Shown here one piece after another: positions 30,509 through 43,049 of a stretch of 64,000 nucleotides of DNA (positions within the stretch are counted from its first letter, which is position 1; the number at the start of each line of letters is the position of its first letter). The DNA is taken from positions 69,408,186 through 69,472,185 of the forward strand of contig CM056743.1 of NCBI GenBank assembly GCA_029851415.1, given 5' to 3'. The notes beneath the pieces are model-generated. The model ran no database searches. It saw only the letters and a program-made list of their open reading frames with translations, and had not been told where the DNA came from. Origin of the DNA: Eretmocerus hayati (Eukaryota; Arthropoda; Insecta; Hymenoptera; Aphelinidae). The position numbers and the translations under genes were made by a program.

Positions 30509-31791
30509 TAATTATAAGGATTTGAACGGCCATTTTGGGTGTATAAGGGGTACCGTGAAAATAAGAGGTTTTGGTCCAATTTTTCCCGTGTATCAACTAA
30601 TGTTTCTCACAGAAACATTCTGAATCTGTTGAACGTGGATAATCGATAAGGGAAAGCTCCTCGGAAAATTTGAAAATTATGAAAACTTTTCCGAAAAAAA
30701 AATTCTATTAAAAAGCGCATAATCACCAAAAAATAAGCAGAGGGAACACCATATCAGTTTTCATTCTGGAAAATCCGGAATTCGGGAAATATTTCCAAGT
30801 TTCACCACAACAATTCATAAGATGCCAATTCTTCCAAGAGAGATTTTTATTCGTACTACACTATGATGAGCTGTGATAAAGAAAAACAGAAATTTTGTAA
30901 TGAAGAATCAAAGTCCATAGCATATACTTTTCATTGCGTGTTAACATTAGATGTTGGAATGAAAAAGCCCACAGCCTCCCGTGTATTGATGTCGCGAAGA
31001 TTGCGCTCCGGGAAATCCCAATTGTCGAAACCTGGAATCGGATCTGGTAATTGCACTGGCTGGGGATCTACTATGGGCCTAACCGGTCCAAAGCGACGAT
31101 TAGGCATGTTTCGAGTTAGATTTTGTGGCGAAATTTCATCAGCCTTGGAGGTCGTCTCGTGTACTATCGGCTTGCACATTTTGTGTATGATCAATCTAAC
31201 AAAAATTATTTCCGAGTCATTCGTCAATTAGGTCGTAACCGGTATCGTTCGCTTCGATACAATACTCACAATTATCGAGATCCAACGAATAATTAGTAAA
31301 TCGTCAGTGGTATCTTTACGAGTTGAGACCCTGCACCGTCATGCAAAAGAATTGACGACGTTTCACGTGCACTCCAGCGCTATCCAACATGTATAGCACA
31401 ATAATCCAGATCTTTTGTCAAAATTTTATGTCACAGTCTCACTGCACTTATACAACATTCACCAGAGCACAATGATTGCGCATCGAAACGTCCGCACATT
31501 TAGAAATTTTTCCCGATTTCCGGATTTCCAGAATGAAAACTGATATGGTGTTCCCTATGCTTATTTTTTTGGTGATTATCCGCTCTCCAATAAAATTTTT
31601 TTTTTTTGGAAGAGTTTTCACAATTTTCAAATTTTCCGAGGAGCTTTCCCTTATCGATTATCCACGTTCAACAGAATCAGAACGTTTCTGTGAGAAACAT
31701 TAGTTGATACACGGGAAAAATTGGACCAAAACCTCTTATTTTCACGGTACCCCTTATACACCCAAAATGGCCGTTCAAATCCTTATAATTA
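30509..31791. mobile_element. Foldback element with about 288-bp arms and a 700-bp core
   Basis: Left arm 30,509-30,796 is the reverse complement of 31,502-31,791; ends TAATTATAAGGATTTGAACG and its complement. The core is not palindromic and carries a 98-codon frame on the minus strand. No target duplication could be assigned. Confidence 0.78.
30931..31227 (-). CDS. 98-aa hypothetical protein inside the foldback element
   Basis: Not recognised. The frame is more protein-like than its surroundings: Pro-rich segment VDPQPVQLPDPIPGFDNWDF, then NLRDINTREAVGFFIP. It could be a host exon captured by the element or an element-specific gene. A longer plus-strand frame overlaps it; I favour the minus strand by composition only. 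Confidence 0.3.
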   Translation of the reverse strand: MTNDSEIIFVRLIIHKMCKPIVHETTSKADEISPQNLTRNMPNRRFGPVRPIVDPQPVQLPDPIPGFDNWDFPERNLRDINTREAVGFFIPTSNVNTQ

Positions 31792-32230
31792 GAATTTTTG
31801 AATCCTGAAAAGGAATAGTTTTTCATAGTTTTTCTGACTTAATTGCTTAACATCTAGATGTCACCACTTACCCTATCAATCAATTGCAGATCGATATCGA
31901 CTCATACTTACCACATACATCAACAACTAGTCATCATGTCCTCTTTTATTCTCCAATAGTTATCAGTCAAAATAGTTTTTTAGTTAAGAATTTTATAGTA
32001 TAATGAAGTTAAACTAGTCAGTACAGTGAAATAACAAGAAATGCCACAAAATAGCTTTCGAAATAGAGTGACAAATGGTGTAAAAAATTTGACTCTCATC
32101 AGTATTATGATGAGTATAAAGATACTTCACATGAGACTTGCTTGAAATATCATCAAATTGAGGTAAACCGAAATCTGTACCTATGGATAAGTCTGTGCGT
32201 TCTGTTACCAATTATGTGTATTATTCATTT
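31792..32230. other. Non-coding, upstream of the hammerhead motif
   Basis: No supported gene. It may be degraded Penelope-like element sequence, but no reverse transcriptase or GIY-YIG motif is readable. Confidence 0.3.
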
Positions 32231-32233
32231 TGT

Positions 32234-32272
32234 AGACCTGATGAGGATAGTAAAATAACTATCGAAACGTTG
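32234..32272 (+). ncRNA. Hammerhead ribozyme-like motif (Penelope-type)
   Basis: CTGATGA (32,238-32,244), a stem II of GGATAGT and ACTATC around an AAAATA loop (32,245-32,263), then GAAA (32,264-32,267) and CGTTGTC give the conserved hammerhead core. AGAC before the core can pair with GTCT after it as a short stem I. Stem III would be very short, as in the minimal type I hammerheads known from Penelope-like retroelements. Confidence 0.5.
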
Positions 32273-32714
32273 TCTTGAAAAATAAACAGTAATTTGACTC
32301 GCAAATCAGCTGCTATTATTACGCAAAATGTCAATTGAAGCGAGTGACTCTACCATGGATAGAAGTCGAAAATGTTTGTTTGAAAAATTAGACAGATATA
32401 TAGTTATATAAATTTCTGGTGATATTTTCTCCCGATTCTTGGAATATTTTGTTCACTCATCCGATGGAATTTTTTAATCTGAACAAGAGAGTATTCTTGT
32501 CATTTTTCGAGATTATTGATATTTTTCGAGTTTTGAGGCATTTTACCAAGGAAATTCAGACTTTTGACCCGGAAAAATGTATCTAGTCGCACAGAATTTG
32601 ATGGATCGGTCTGTAAATTTTTTTGGGTGTACTTTTTGTGATTCTGAACAAAATGCCGTATGGCTTTGTTGATCCGACAAAGGTGGTGAAGATTAGAAAA
32701 TGGATATGATCGAA

Positions 32715-35005
32715 AAAAATTTTTTTCGGAAAACCGACTACGCCATCGTTTTTAGATCGAAAAAGTACACAATAAATAAGAATCTTCAGCCCCCCATGAT
32801 TTTTTATCCCAGACTTCGAAATCAGGGGTGCACTTCCCCTTAAAGGGAGAGGCACCTCTTATTATGAATTCTGTTCTTAAAAATAACGTGGGGCTGGACA
32901 TACATATGGGCCAGTTCGGAGCATTTCGACGCATGCCTGCACCAGGGGGGTCTGGAAAAAATCCATAAAAAATTTTCTCCGTTAGTACTATATTGATGGC
33001 GTACGAAAAAAATTTTTCGGATTTCTTCTGAGGCCCCGGTGGGCCCTGGGGCCATTGGAAGGTCCTTTTCAGGACCCTGTTTAACCTATTTCCAGAAAAT
33101 CATAACTCCGACTAGACTCAATACTTTTGGACGTACTTAGGCGCATTTTCTTCCTTAAGACTTGTACTTTCGAGAAAAAATTGTCCAAGGTCGATACTTG
33201 AGCCTAGCGGGTTCTAGGAGCTATTGGCTGAGAGCGCATTTTAGCGATTTTTGGGCTTGTTTCAATGTGATGTAGCTCCCACTAGACATGTGATCATCGA
33301 CTTTTACAAGTGGTTTTTCCTTGGAGGCCCTAAGAAAACCTACGATTCGACCACTGGTAGAAGTCAATTACTGTACTCTCTATAGGAGTTACAGTCGTTA
33401 CAAGCCTAGCAAATCCGTAAAAATGCTAAACTTTGAGCTCTGTTTGAAAGAATCGTTTTCTCCCCTTCGACCTCAAACCTGTGCGGATGTATTTTTCAAT
33501 ACAAATACTACCAATTAGAATGATAATCCGGGTGGGATATTGAATTCTCGATTTTATACAGCCAATTTTAAAACACCCTTTTTTGAGTTTTTGCTCACAG
33601 GTATGGCTCGCATATGCTTCTATCTAAACTAATGTGCACCAATCTGTGTGGGATTACTCTCCAATGTACCCCAAAATATGTGTGAGATCTTCCGGAGGCG
33701 AGCCTCGAGCTAGATGCGAGCAGGAGGTTCTATTCTACGAGTTGAGGAGGAGCATCATTTCGTCTATTCGAACGCAGGCGAGTGTGAGTAGGATTTCACT
33801 CATTCTAGCTCAGAAATGTGATGAGTGGCTGAAAAAGAGATACAAACATGTTCTTCCGACTCAAAATGACCATCTCAACACGTTCTCATGATCAATTTGG
33901 CTCTTATTCATCGTCTGAAGTCACTCCATCGAAAAACATGTAACTAAAGTGTTTTCTAGTCTGAGAGCAAGCGTCAATATTTTAGAGCCAAACTGGCCCC
34001 GAAATCATGTTTCGATGATCATTTTGAGTCAGAAAACCATGTTCGTCTCCCTATTTCAGCCGCTCGTCTTATTTGTGAGCTAGAATGAGTGAAATCCTAC
34101 TCACACTCGCCTGCGTCCAAATAGACGAAATATGCCCGAATCTAGCTCGAGGCTCGCCTCCGGAAGATCTCACACATATTTGAGGGTATATTGGAGAGTA
34201 ATCCCACACATATTGGTGCACATTAGATCAGATAGAAGCATATGCGTGTCATACCTGTGAGGTCATTTTGAGCAGGAAGTCAGAAAAGGGTGTTTTAAAT
34301 TGGCTGAATAAAATCGAGAATTCAATATCCCACCCAGATTATTGTTCTATTTGGGAGTATTTGTATTGACAAACATATTTGCACAGGTTTAGGGTTGCAG
34401 GAAAAAAACGATTTTCTCAAACTAAGCTCAAAGTTAGGCATTTTTACGGATTTGCTCAGCTTGTAAGGACTGTAGTTTCTATCAGGAAGTACAGTGATTG
34501 ACCTTTACCAGTGGTTCGATTGTAGGTTTCCTCAGAACCTTCGAAATGACTACTCGTAAAAGTCGATTATCACATGGCTAGTGGAAGCTACATGACTTTG
34601 AAGCTGGCCCAAAAATCGCTAAAATGTGCTCTCAGCAAATAGCTCCTTGAAGTCACTAGGTTCAAGTATCGACCATGAATAATTCCTTTCTCAAAAGTAC
34701 TAATAGTCTTAAGGGAGAAAATGCGCCTAGGTACGTCCGAAAATGTTGATTCTAGTCGGAGTTATGATTTTCTGGAAATAGGCTAAGAAGGGCCCTAAAA
34801 GGGACCTCTCATGGGCCCCAGGGCCCACGGGGCCTTGAAAAAAATTCAGAAAAAAAATTTTTGTACTATATTAATATAGTACTAACGGAAAAGATTTTCT
34901 ATGGATTCTTTCCAGACCCCCCTGGTGCAAGCATTTGTCGAGATGTTCCATATACATATGTATATTTTTTTATCCGAAAACAATGGCGTAGTCATGAAAA
35001 AAAAA
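32715..35005. mobile_element. Very long inverted repeat, arms of about 1.1 kb
   Basis: The left arm from about 32,715 to 33,880 pairs with about 34,012 to 35,005. Landmarks: CACCAGGGGGGTCTGGAAA against TTCCAGACCCCCCTGGTG, GGGCCCTGGGGCC against GGGCCCCAGGGCCC, and ACTCAAAATGACCATC against GATCATTTTGAGT near the centre. The arms are diverged with small indels, and the outer left part contains extra sequence, so the element is older than the palindromes at 10.6 and 14.0 kb. No gene. Confidence 0.8.
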
Positions 35006-35018
35006 AAAAAAAAAAAAA
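34997..35018 (+). repeat. Poly-A run of 22
   Basis: Homopolymer at the outer edge of the long inverted repeat; slippage site or insertion tail. Confidence 0.9.
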
Positions 35019-35152
35019 CGTTTCAATGATTCTTATGGTCTGTTCGCGTCCGCTTCGTCGGATCACCGAACCTATACATACGATATTCTGTTCAAGATCA
35101 TCGGAAGAACCCCCGGAAACACTTACAGACCTATTCATCGAGTTGAAACGAA

Positions 35153-35771
35153 CTAAAAGTCAAACGAACTTAAAGTCAAACTGACTAGTCTCCGCTTATA
35201 CTCATAAAAATCGCACAGTTCCTTCCAAGCTCGTGGGTATTCTTCAGCCGTGAGATCAATGGATTTTATGAGATCTAATGCCTCACCCTGTAACTTGGAT
35301 CGCGAATGATAGAATTTCACCACTGGCTGGATCTTATCCCTTCTTTGCACCAAGTTCTTATGAAGATCCCGGAAAATTGGCCTGTTCGTTCAACTTTCCT
35401 GAAAATTCTGGCATTTCGATTTTGGCGGGGGAATACGACGAAGCAGGAGTTACAACTGTTTGCGAAGCCGGTGCTACAGTAGGGTTAGTCTCAATGCTAG
35501 ACCTATCCGAATCCGCAATTGAATCCAAGAATTCTTGAAAGTCAGCCTTATTATCCATATAAGACTCTTCAACCAAGTCACCAATTTTCAATTCGAAATA
35601 ATCTATTTCCTTGTCTACACCAAAATCTGCGATAATCTTGTTATGATTCAAACAGAAAGTTCTGTAGTGGAAGGAAAGATTTTCTATCCGCACAATCGCA
35701 TTAGCCTTGGTCATTTTAGCTTGACCCTTGGCCTTGAAGTTTTTGTAAGCTAACGAAATCTTTTTCGGCAA
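35153..35771 (-). pseudogene. BEL/Pao gag fragment
   Basis: Minus-strand frames 35,771-35,358 and 35,353-35,153 are in different registers. The first ends with SPAKIEMPEFSGKL, the typical LPKxxLPEFSG entry of BEL/Pao capsid (DUF1759-like); the second continues VVKFYHSRSKLQGEALDLIK and the AEEYPRAWKELCDFYEYKRR segment. One frameshift lies near 35,356 with loss of a few residues. No pol follows, so the copy is truncated. Confidence 0.75.
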
Positions 35772-35789
35772 ATCAAGTTGGTGATCATA

Positions 35790-38230
35790 GAGCGCCTCTA
35801 TGATTATTCAGAAAGATCGTAGAAACCGTTAGATACCGAACCGACACTCAACCAAAAAAACCGAAATCCAAATGTGAATGCTTTGATACAGCCCGATATG
35901 CTAGTATCTTCGCAAACAAACCGATAAAAGATGCCAAAATTCTAGCCAGAACTAGACAAAACCAACCGAAGAATCAGGAATTTCTCAAATCTAACCAAAG
36001 ATTTGATGGGAGCACTGATCCAAAAATCCCCCTAACCGTACCGAAAGATATTTACAATTATTTACAACGCAACCTCGAACGTAAGACAATTTCTTGAATT
36101 CAACATCTTGAGGTTGGAAGGCCAGAAACCATGAGTTGAGATATCTAAAATTGATCAAGAACCCAGTCAAGATTCAATGCTACAATCTCGTATAATACAT
36201 ATGACTCACTCGTACCGCTGTAGAATCAGCCGAAACACGGAGAGCATCCGCCGAAGCCGAAAACGTGGTGCGCCGCAATGCTGCGATGTATCACGCCGAA
36301 GAACGTCGGAGCCAAAGACGCGGTGCGCTGCAAAGCTGTGGTGTACACCGTTGGGCTGGCTGCTAGACTGCACGGCGACACGATGCGGTCGACGCAGCGA
36401 TTACGCTGCTACGCTGCGTACCGACGAACAACAGCGCGCAGCTGATGAACAGCTGCGGATGACTCAGGTCAGCTGTGTTGCCAGATATCGAGCTCAGCTC
36501 CGGGCATCACACACACCAACATCGGCTAACACACACGACGCTCGTCCAATGACGCTAAAAAGGCCATTGACTTTAGGACATGTTTAAGGTTGTCATCATC
36601 GTGAACATGCTCGAATCAAATTGCAATTTTTCTCAAACGTTTGCTCAAATTCGGAACATTGAGTGAAAGGCAATATATGATTTTAAAATCAAAAATCGAA
36701 GACATAAAAATATTCAAATTGTCGACCAAATTTGAAAAAAAACAGCAAATAAAGAAAAATAGCTCATCCGCTTTATCCCACGACGAACTCCCACGGTGCC
36801 CAGAGACCCTCCTGGATCCCCAGGTCGTTTCCACCGTCTTCTCGGGGTGCGCCGACTGGAGACCTCGTTGCGCCTCTCGGGTTAGCCTGAATCCAAGACG
36901 AAACAATGTCGAAGGCTGCCCTAACCTTACGCTTCCTGCCGGTGAACCAATGCTCTATAACGAGCAACCGAGGAATCTTCCCCGTCCTCCGGCAGGATAT
37001 CAGCACTGCACTAGATGATAGGCCTCGTAGACGCCGCCTCTGGTCGCCCGAGAAGACATCCGACCGCGCACAATCACCAAAAATTTCACCTCGTGTCGAT
37101 GCGAATCCATTCGCATCGACTTGAATTTCACTCACTGGCTCCAATCCAGCTCGAAAGACCATATGTTTGATATGGGAGCAGGTAAACTGAATGACTTTTC
37201 GACTGATAGTTTAAATAAACAATAAACTATATTATAGTGAAGCTCATGATACAGAGTGAGGTGGCACGGTTGGCCGCTGAGCGGAGACTGGCGCAAGCCG
37301 CGGAAGGCGACGAGCGCGCTGGAATGGATAGCAGAAGAGTACGAAGTCGCAACGACAAGATGGCAGCTGCGCGCGAGAATTCAAAATTCAACAATGACCT
37401 TATACTGAACCAGATGTATATAAATCAAAATGAACACAATACTGAACAGAATGTTTGATATGAAAGTTGTGGGAAAAAATATTTGTGAATGAAATGATAG
37501 AATTTTCGAAATTTTTCTCATTTTTGTTGTTGAAGACGCATAAGTGGTGACCTGTTTGATACAATGAGGTGTAAGTCCGTACAACACATCTTAAAATGGT
37601 CCTCTATGACTCATGAAAATTCCAGAAGGATCGATTGAAGTGTTGAGGAGATAGGGTAAAGCACATACGGACACACACTTCACACAGACAATCGCGGACA
37701 AAGATGAATGTTTTGCGTGGAGGGGATGATCGTGGAGGGAAAAGAGTGACCTACAATCGAAAGATTTCGGCAAGGAGAAGAGAATGGTTAAGGTTGAATC
37801 CCATCATGTGAAGATTTTCAGAATCATAAATGGATCTGAGTGAAAAAATTGAAAGGAAGTTCCTTGTCACAAATACAACCCTTTCTCTCTGAGAAAGCGA
37901 AAGATCACCTGACCCTTCTGATTGGAAATCGATTTGAACGCAGCATGCGCACCGCGAGGCGACTAACGTGCTTGCAAGAATTCACCCTCAAATAGACGAT
38001 CATTGATGGATATGGTAAGTGTATGTGCGCGTGTGAATGACAAATGAGTGAGAATGATGATGGAACGTGGAGTAATCAACTGGAGATGTAGAAGGATTTA
38101 TACTGGAGGTATCGATGGTTGTGAATGATGAATAATGGTGACGCGTGAAATGAGGGCGTGAATGAGGAAATGAGACGATAAGGATCTAGAACAGGAGATG
38201 AGGAGGTGTGAATGTAGAGGATGAGATCGA
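35790..38230. other. No supported gene; possible retroelement 5' region and GC-richer stretch
   Basis: 35,790-36,180 could be the leader of the BEL/Pao fragment. 36,180-37,170 is richer in GC with overlapping open frames on both strands (136, 125 and 129 codons), none recognised. A 73-codon plus-strand frame at 37,237-37,458 has an Ala/Arg-rich helical start. I cannot assign any of them. Confidence 0.3.
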
Positions 38231-38236
38231 GGATGA

Positions 38237-38375
38237 GGCCACGCTGGCAGCGGGGTCGAAGCTCTCGTCTTTCAATCGGAAGGTCGTGAGTTCGTTCTTC
38301 GGAGCCAGCCTCACTGAGATTTTCTTTCAAGTGCCTATGCCGCGGTTTCGGTGGTTCGGGATCCACTTAAAACTA
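38237..38375 (+). repeat. tRNA-derived SINE-like sequence
   Basis: TGGCAGCGGGGTCGAAGCTC resembles a Pol III A box region and GGTCGTGAGTTCGTTCTTC a B box, in a tRNA-like arrangement with TTTCAATCGGAAGG in the anticodon position. The minus-strand frame EERTHDLPIERRELRPRC is the kind of peptide such SINEs fake. Not a functional tRNA: the acceptor stem does not pair. Confidence 0.45.
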
Positions 38376-38399
38376 TAGGTTTGGTAATTGTATCAGCTA

Positions 38400-39525
38400 T
38401 CGATTAAGAATACTTTCAGAGACGTAGGAGGACGCGCATGCGCAGAAGATGCAAATTACTGAATTGAACTTTGCTTCGAAAATGGTTCTTCGAGATTCTT
38501 GACCATGTTCCACCACCTGAAAAATCCCAAAAATACCTGTTTTTGATGCAAAATGACCTGATAAACGATGCAATGGTTTTCTAACATAGTTCTTTCCAAT
38601 TTACATGAGAAAATTGACTTTGAAGTTTTGAAGAATTTTTTTTAGGGCCTCAATCGAGAGTTGTCGGAATGAAAATATCTTCTTCATGATCGACCACATT
38701 TCAAGAGTATGTCAAAAAATTTTCAGATCGATTCGTTGAAATGCGTCAGAATGCGATTTGGTAGAAGGAGCATCGATTTTTAGCGTTTTTTAGAGGGTTT
38801 CTGGGGTGCCGTAAAAAACAGGGGCGATTTTGGGACCTACAAACCTTTGCTTCCCCCATCATTTGGTGTTAGAAAGTGGGGAAAAATATTTTCGGGGCCA
38901 TATCTGACAAGGTCCACTTCACCATGCTTAACCGCCTAGTCCCTTTTCTTGGCTTCCCAATAGAATTGGTTTCAAGGATCCAAGTTTCTGCGCATGCGCA
39001 GAAAACAGACAATTTCCAAAAGCCTGGAGAACGGATTTGTGATAATTGGCAGGAATAGGCGTTAGAACGCAAAAAAAGAATTTGGGACTATTTTTTTCTG
39101 AAAGAACGAAACATTTTACATAAAATATCGAATTTCCAGAATTTTAAAAAATTGGGTTTTCGAGAAATTTAATCTTCTATGTTTCTCACTCTTTTGCTCG
39201 ATAAAATCACCCAAGATATCAAAATCAACTTCACAACACTGATTTTGATAGGTTCTTTGAAGACCTTTCGGATGCCGCAAACCGCATCTCTGTATCTTTG
39301 AACGAATTCTAGAAAAATTCATTTTATTGGAAAAAATACCCCAACTTTTTCGTTGAAAATGATTCAAAAGGATAAAGTAATGTACGGTGAAGGTACCTGG
39401 AAAATTTTTTTGGGGCCCCATAGGTAGTGAAAAGTTCTTATTTTGTACCATAGAATCGAATGAACAAGTCAAGAAAAAAATTTAAGACATGACCCTTTTT
39501 CGTAGGTCTGTTTCGCGCGGAACTA
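38400..39525 (-). mobile_element. Dispersed repeat family A, long copy
   Basis: Its right end (GACCCTTTTTCGTAGGTCTG then TTTCGCGCGGAACTACTC) is the complement of the terminus at 4936 and of those at 52,275 and 53,678. Shared interior words are CTTGGCTTCCCAATAGAATT, TCTGCGCATGCGCAGAAAAC and GACCTTTCGGATGCCG. No coding content. This is the longest single copy in the window. Confidence 0.7.
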
Positions 39526-39599
39526 CTCATTTATCATTTTAGTTCCAATACTTGTTCAACAATTCATGATTAGTTAGTTTTTTTATTGTAAATTATGAG

Positions 39600-39800
39600 C
39601 AACTCGAGGATCGAGTGAAGAAACAACTCATCGCTTCGAGTGGAATTTTCACTCGGTCATCGAGCAAAAAACCACTTGAAGCCGGGTTGCGACGAACGAC
39701 TTGCTTCGAGTAAAATTTCTACTCGATCATCCAGCAAAAACCACTCGAAGCCGGGTCGCGACGCTGTCACTCGAATTTTGAGTCGAAAAACGACTTGCTT
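39600..39800 (+). repeat. Short tandem array, about 70-bp unit
   Basis: Two and a partial third copy of a unit with CTTCGAGT(G/A)(G/A)AATTT, ACTCG(G/A)TCATC and ACCACT(T/C)GAAGCCGGGT. Overlapping frames on both strands are a result of the repeat. Confidence 0.75.
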
Positions 39801-40214
39801 GGAGTTAAATTTCTCTGGAATACTTTTAGAGAGAAACACGCATCACACTGCAACGAAAATCTAATTTGTGGCATAGTGCGACTGAACGGACATTTTTTCT
39901 TTCGTCTCGAATCAGAGAACTGGTGTTTAGTCGCCCTGATACCAAAAAGTAGTATATGCTCCTCGCATCGGTGCATAATTATACTATATATTTGACCTCA
40001 CTTAATTGGACGGTCTTAAATGAAATAGCTCATCAATAATCTTGAGGTAACCAGTTTCTTGAAACTGGGATCGATTTTGTTTCTAATACGTTGAAAAATA
40101 CACAAGAAAGTTATTGTTCGCGTGGGTCATATTCGGTGTTGAACAAAAACTGAACAAAGACTCGGAAAATATTGAGGGGAAAAAATCATGCCGCGGAAGT
40201 TAAAAAAAATATGA
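39801..40214. other. Nothing recognised
   Basis: Unique AT-rich DNA without protein-like frames. Confidence 0.35.
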
Positions 40215-40292
40215 CATTGAGAAGGCTCGAACTCGCGTACCCGTGATTTAAAGTTCAAGACTCCTCGAGTCGACCACGGACGTCTCGTCAAA
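40215..40292 (-). repeat. tRNA-like fragment (minus strand)
   Basis: Read on the minus strand, GTGGTCGACTCGAGGAGTC resembles an A box region, CTTGAACTTTAAATC an anticodon arm and GCGAGTTCGAGCC a B box. The terminal stem is not convincing, so this is more likely a tRNA-derived SINE head or pseudogene than a functional tRNA. Confidence 0.4.
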
Positions 40293-42839
40293 ATTGAAAA
40301 GAAAAATCACACAAGAGCCGCCCTCCCACTAACTATACACAGATGTGCACTCACACACAGATCGCGAGTAGTTGCGGCTACATAAACAGCTTCTTCAGCT
40401 GACCAAAATCGGGCATCGACGGGTGCTGCGATTTAGCAACACCCGGCGATGCTCGAGAGCATCCCTCCTGTACACCTGTATGGATGGTCCCGCGGAGCTG
40501 GCAGAGGGGGGAACTGAGGTTCACGAGGCAGTGACTATAGCGATGTTGCTGACGAGCAGCGACACCAGTGTTGCATATTACCAACATTCACTATTTTGCG
40601 TGAGTCCTCTTCTTTTCTCTATCGCACCTGCGGGGCGCATCGCGCAGTCGACACCAAGACACGGTTCACCGGCTCACTACCAGCGTTATCCCCTCTCCGA
40701 CGCGCCTATGAGCGTTTCTCTGGAACTTTTGCACTTTGCTGAAAATCGTTGAAAAACGAAAAATGGAAATCGCTCAACGCATACCTGGGACCTTTTGCAC
40801 ACATATTTGTGTAGTATTGAAAGTTACAAATCCACTATTGAAAATCATATAGAGTAAGTGGCATCGCCAAAATCACGTTAATGAGTCGAACAAAAAGTAG
40901 TCTTTCGCCGATTTCCAGAATTTCCTAAGCAATTATTTGGCAAAATTGACAACTTCAACGAATGCCTTGGGCTTTTTGCAGCTTTGTAAGGTCAGGTTAT
41001 CCGATCACAATTGGTATTATCAACATGGAGCTTGATCCGCCAATGTAGGATGAGAAAAACTGAATTTTTTTCGTGAGTCACGTTTTTTCTATCTCACTTC
41101 AGAACGGTCGTATTCTAGACAAAAATATCGCACCAACGTGAGACTCGTCGCAAAATATTCGCAATTGCATCTATTTTAGATACGCATTCTAAAAATTGCG
41201 TTCAGAGTCACGGCAGGAGCTTGGCATAATCATCTTTGAGTTGAACGAGACATGATTGATTTTTTATGCCCAATCTTCGAAGCCATACAGTTTTGGCTGA
41301 ATTGGTAGCACACCATCGCGCTTCGGGGCCATTCCTCTTCAATATATCTTCCACCAAATGCAGCTTGAATCAACCCAAAAAAAGCCCGGCATCACCAGAA
41401 TATCCGTAAGACTGCACGAGAGTACCAAGTATTTCCTCAGGATTTTCCCCACATTTTCTCTCTTTGAGTCAGATAGAACGAATCAACTTCTTCTGATCAT
41501 ACAGAGGCCAAAGATATCTCATATTGAGACTTGAATGATGATATTTCCACTTCAATTGGGGCCGATAGATTTGGTTGTTCTCTTTTATCATCATCCATAG
41601 CTGTATTCCAGCCTGTGTAAAAGTTCCAGAGAAACGCCCCTATGTGTCTTGGTGTGGACTGCGCAATGCCCCACGCATGTGCGAGAGAGAAAGAAAGAGG
41701 ACGTCTTGTTTTTTCTCTCTCTCTTTTGCAGAGAAAATCCCACTTACAGAGAGGCCCGCCTCTACCCTCCTATCTATCTGCAATATCTCTATGCAAAAAT
41801 CTCATCGATTGATACTCAATCATCAACGGGGATGATCAGAATACCTCATTCCAGTATCTCCATCAGGTGAACTATATGGCTTCAATATTATGCCAACCGG
41901 GTTCAACTCATCTTCATCTTATGACGTCTCACCACCTAGGAGATAGAGATAAATCATCCATCAATCTTTCGGGTCAAGCTGAGAGAATCCCTTCGCCAGC
42001 TTTGGGGTCCAATCATTTCCACCCTCCTGTGATGTAAGATCAGGGGAAGAGGATTCATGATTTCATTTTATTCCTTTCAAGGTCGACATTGCAAGTCCTC
42101 CGTTCCCTCGAGCTACAGCATATTGGTGGTTTGGTTGTGGATCTGTTACTAGAGGAACCTTGAACGATCAAGATTGAGTCATCAAAGACACAGAGAGAAA
42201 CAATACCTACGTCACATTCTGGAATCAAGAGGAGGAATCTGACATGTGATCCGGGAGAGTCTAATTCCATGAGAAATACTAATCAGAAAAGAAACCAATC
42301 TGTAAGAGTTGTGGCTACATGAGCGAAACAACTGTCATGAGGGTCTCTACTCGTCATGAGCAGGACAAAGAGGATAGGGCGATGCATCTCCGCCAATTGT
42401 TTTGCTCATGAACCCGCTCGCTTGCTCTGGTGATTGTATACTCTCTAATCAAACTTGAAGCTCGTTTGTTTGATTCATGTCACGTTCATGTAATACACAT
42501 GAGCTAGATGGAAGATCACCTCCAACATATTCCTCGTTCAACGTGATTGTGATAAGCCGTAGTTGCCTTGCTACCTACCACTCGTTCGCCTTTCAAAAGT
42601 TCCTGGCAATTCGTAAGCCCTCAAAGTGCAATTCAAATAGGTTGCTAGTAGAATCTTGGGTGATCATAGATAGTTCTAATCGTACCACTTACAGCTCCTC
42701 CACGAAGTTCAGGATAGGACATGAAACAGTACCTATGAATACATACTCGTTATGTAACACGCGAATACGAAGCCCAATCAACCATAACACCGCTACTCTG
42801 AGGCCGTTAGAAGTATCAGTATTGGTAAGCGAGACATAA
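40293..42839. other. Intergenic, no supported gene
   Basis: Contains a 126-codon plus-strand frame at 40,372-40,752 and shorter ones, all without recognisable domains. A CT/GA-rich patch lies at 41,680-41,740. Confidence 0.3.
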
Positions 42840-43015
42840 CAAATGGACTCATCGCTTATCTCTTATCTTGTCAGTGACGTCACCGTGGTGGGAGGTGGTC
42901 GAGTTTCGCCGAGTAGCTTATCTTATATCTTATCTCATCAGTGACCCCACGGTAGTGTGGGACAGTCAAGCGTCGCCGAGTAGCTCATCATATCACTGAC
43001 GTCAGGAGTAAGAAG
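42840..43015 (+). repeat. Tandem array, about 70-bp unit, three copies
   Basis: Each copy has CTTATC, CAGTGAC(G/C)(T/C)CAC and GTCGCCGAGTAGCT or TTCGCCGAGTAGCT. The third copy is degenerate. Confidence 0.65.
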
Positions 43016-43049
43016 GCCGGTATGGCGAGTCAAAACAAACCCCCACCCC

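Noticed and set aside
28843..33000. Polymerase gene of Polinton 1
   Set aside because: Looked for DFET, DTDS and SLYP-type motifs on the minus strand upstream of the ATPase; none present.
36177..37162. 136-, 125- and 129-codon frames on both strands
   Set aside because: They overlap each other in opposite directions and show no family signature; left as unassigned DNA.
39600..39800. CRISPR-like array
   Set aside because: Only two to three adjacent tandem copies without unique spacers; a plain minisatellite.
40215..40292. Functional tRNA gene
   Set aside because: A- and B-box-like words are present but the acceptor stem does not pair; more likely tRNA-derived repeat.
40372..40752. 126-codon plus-strand frame
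   Set aside because: No conserved motif; Ser/Leu/Arg-rich composition typical of non-coding frames.
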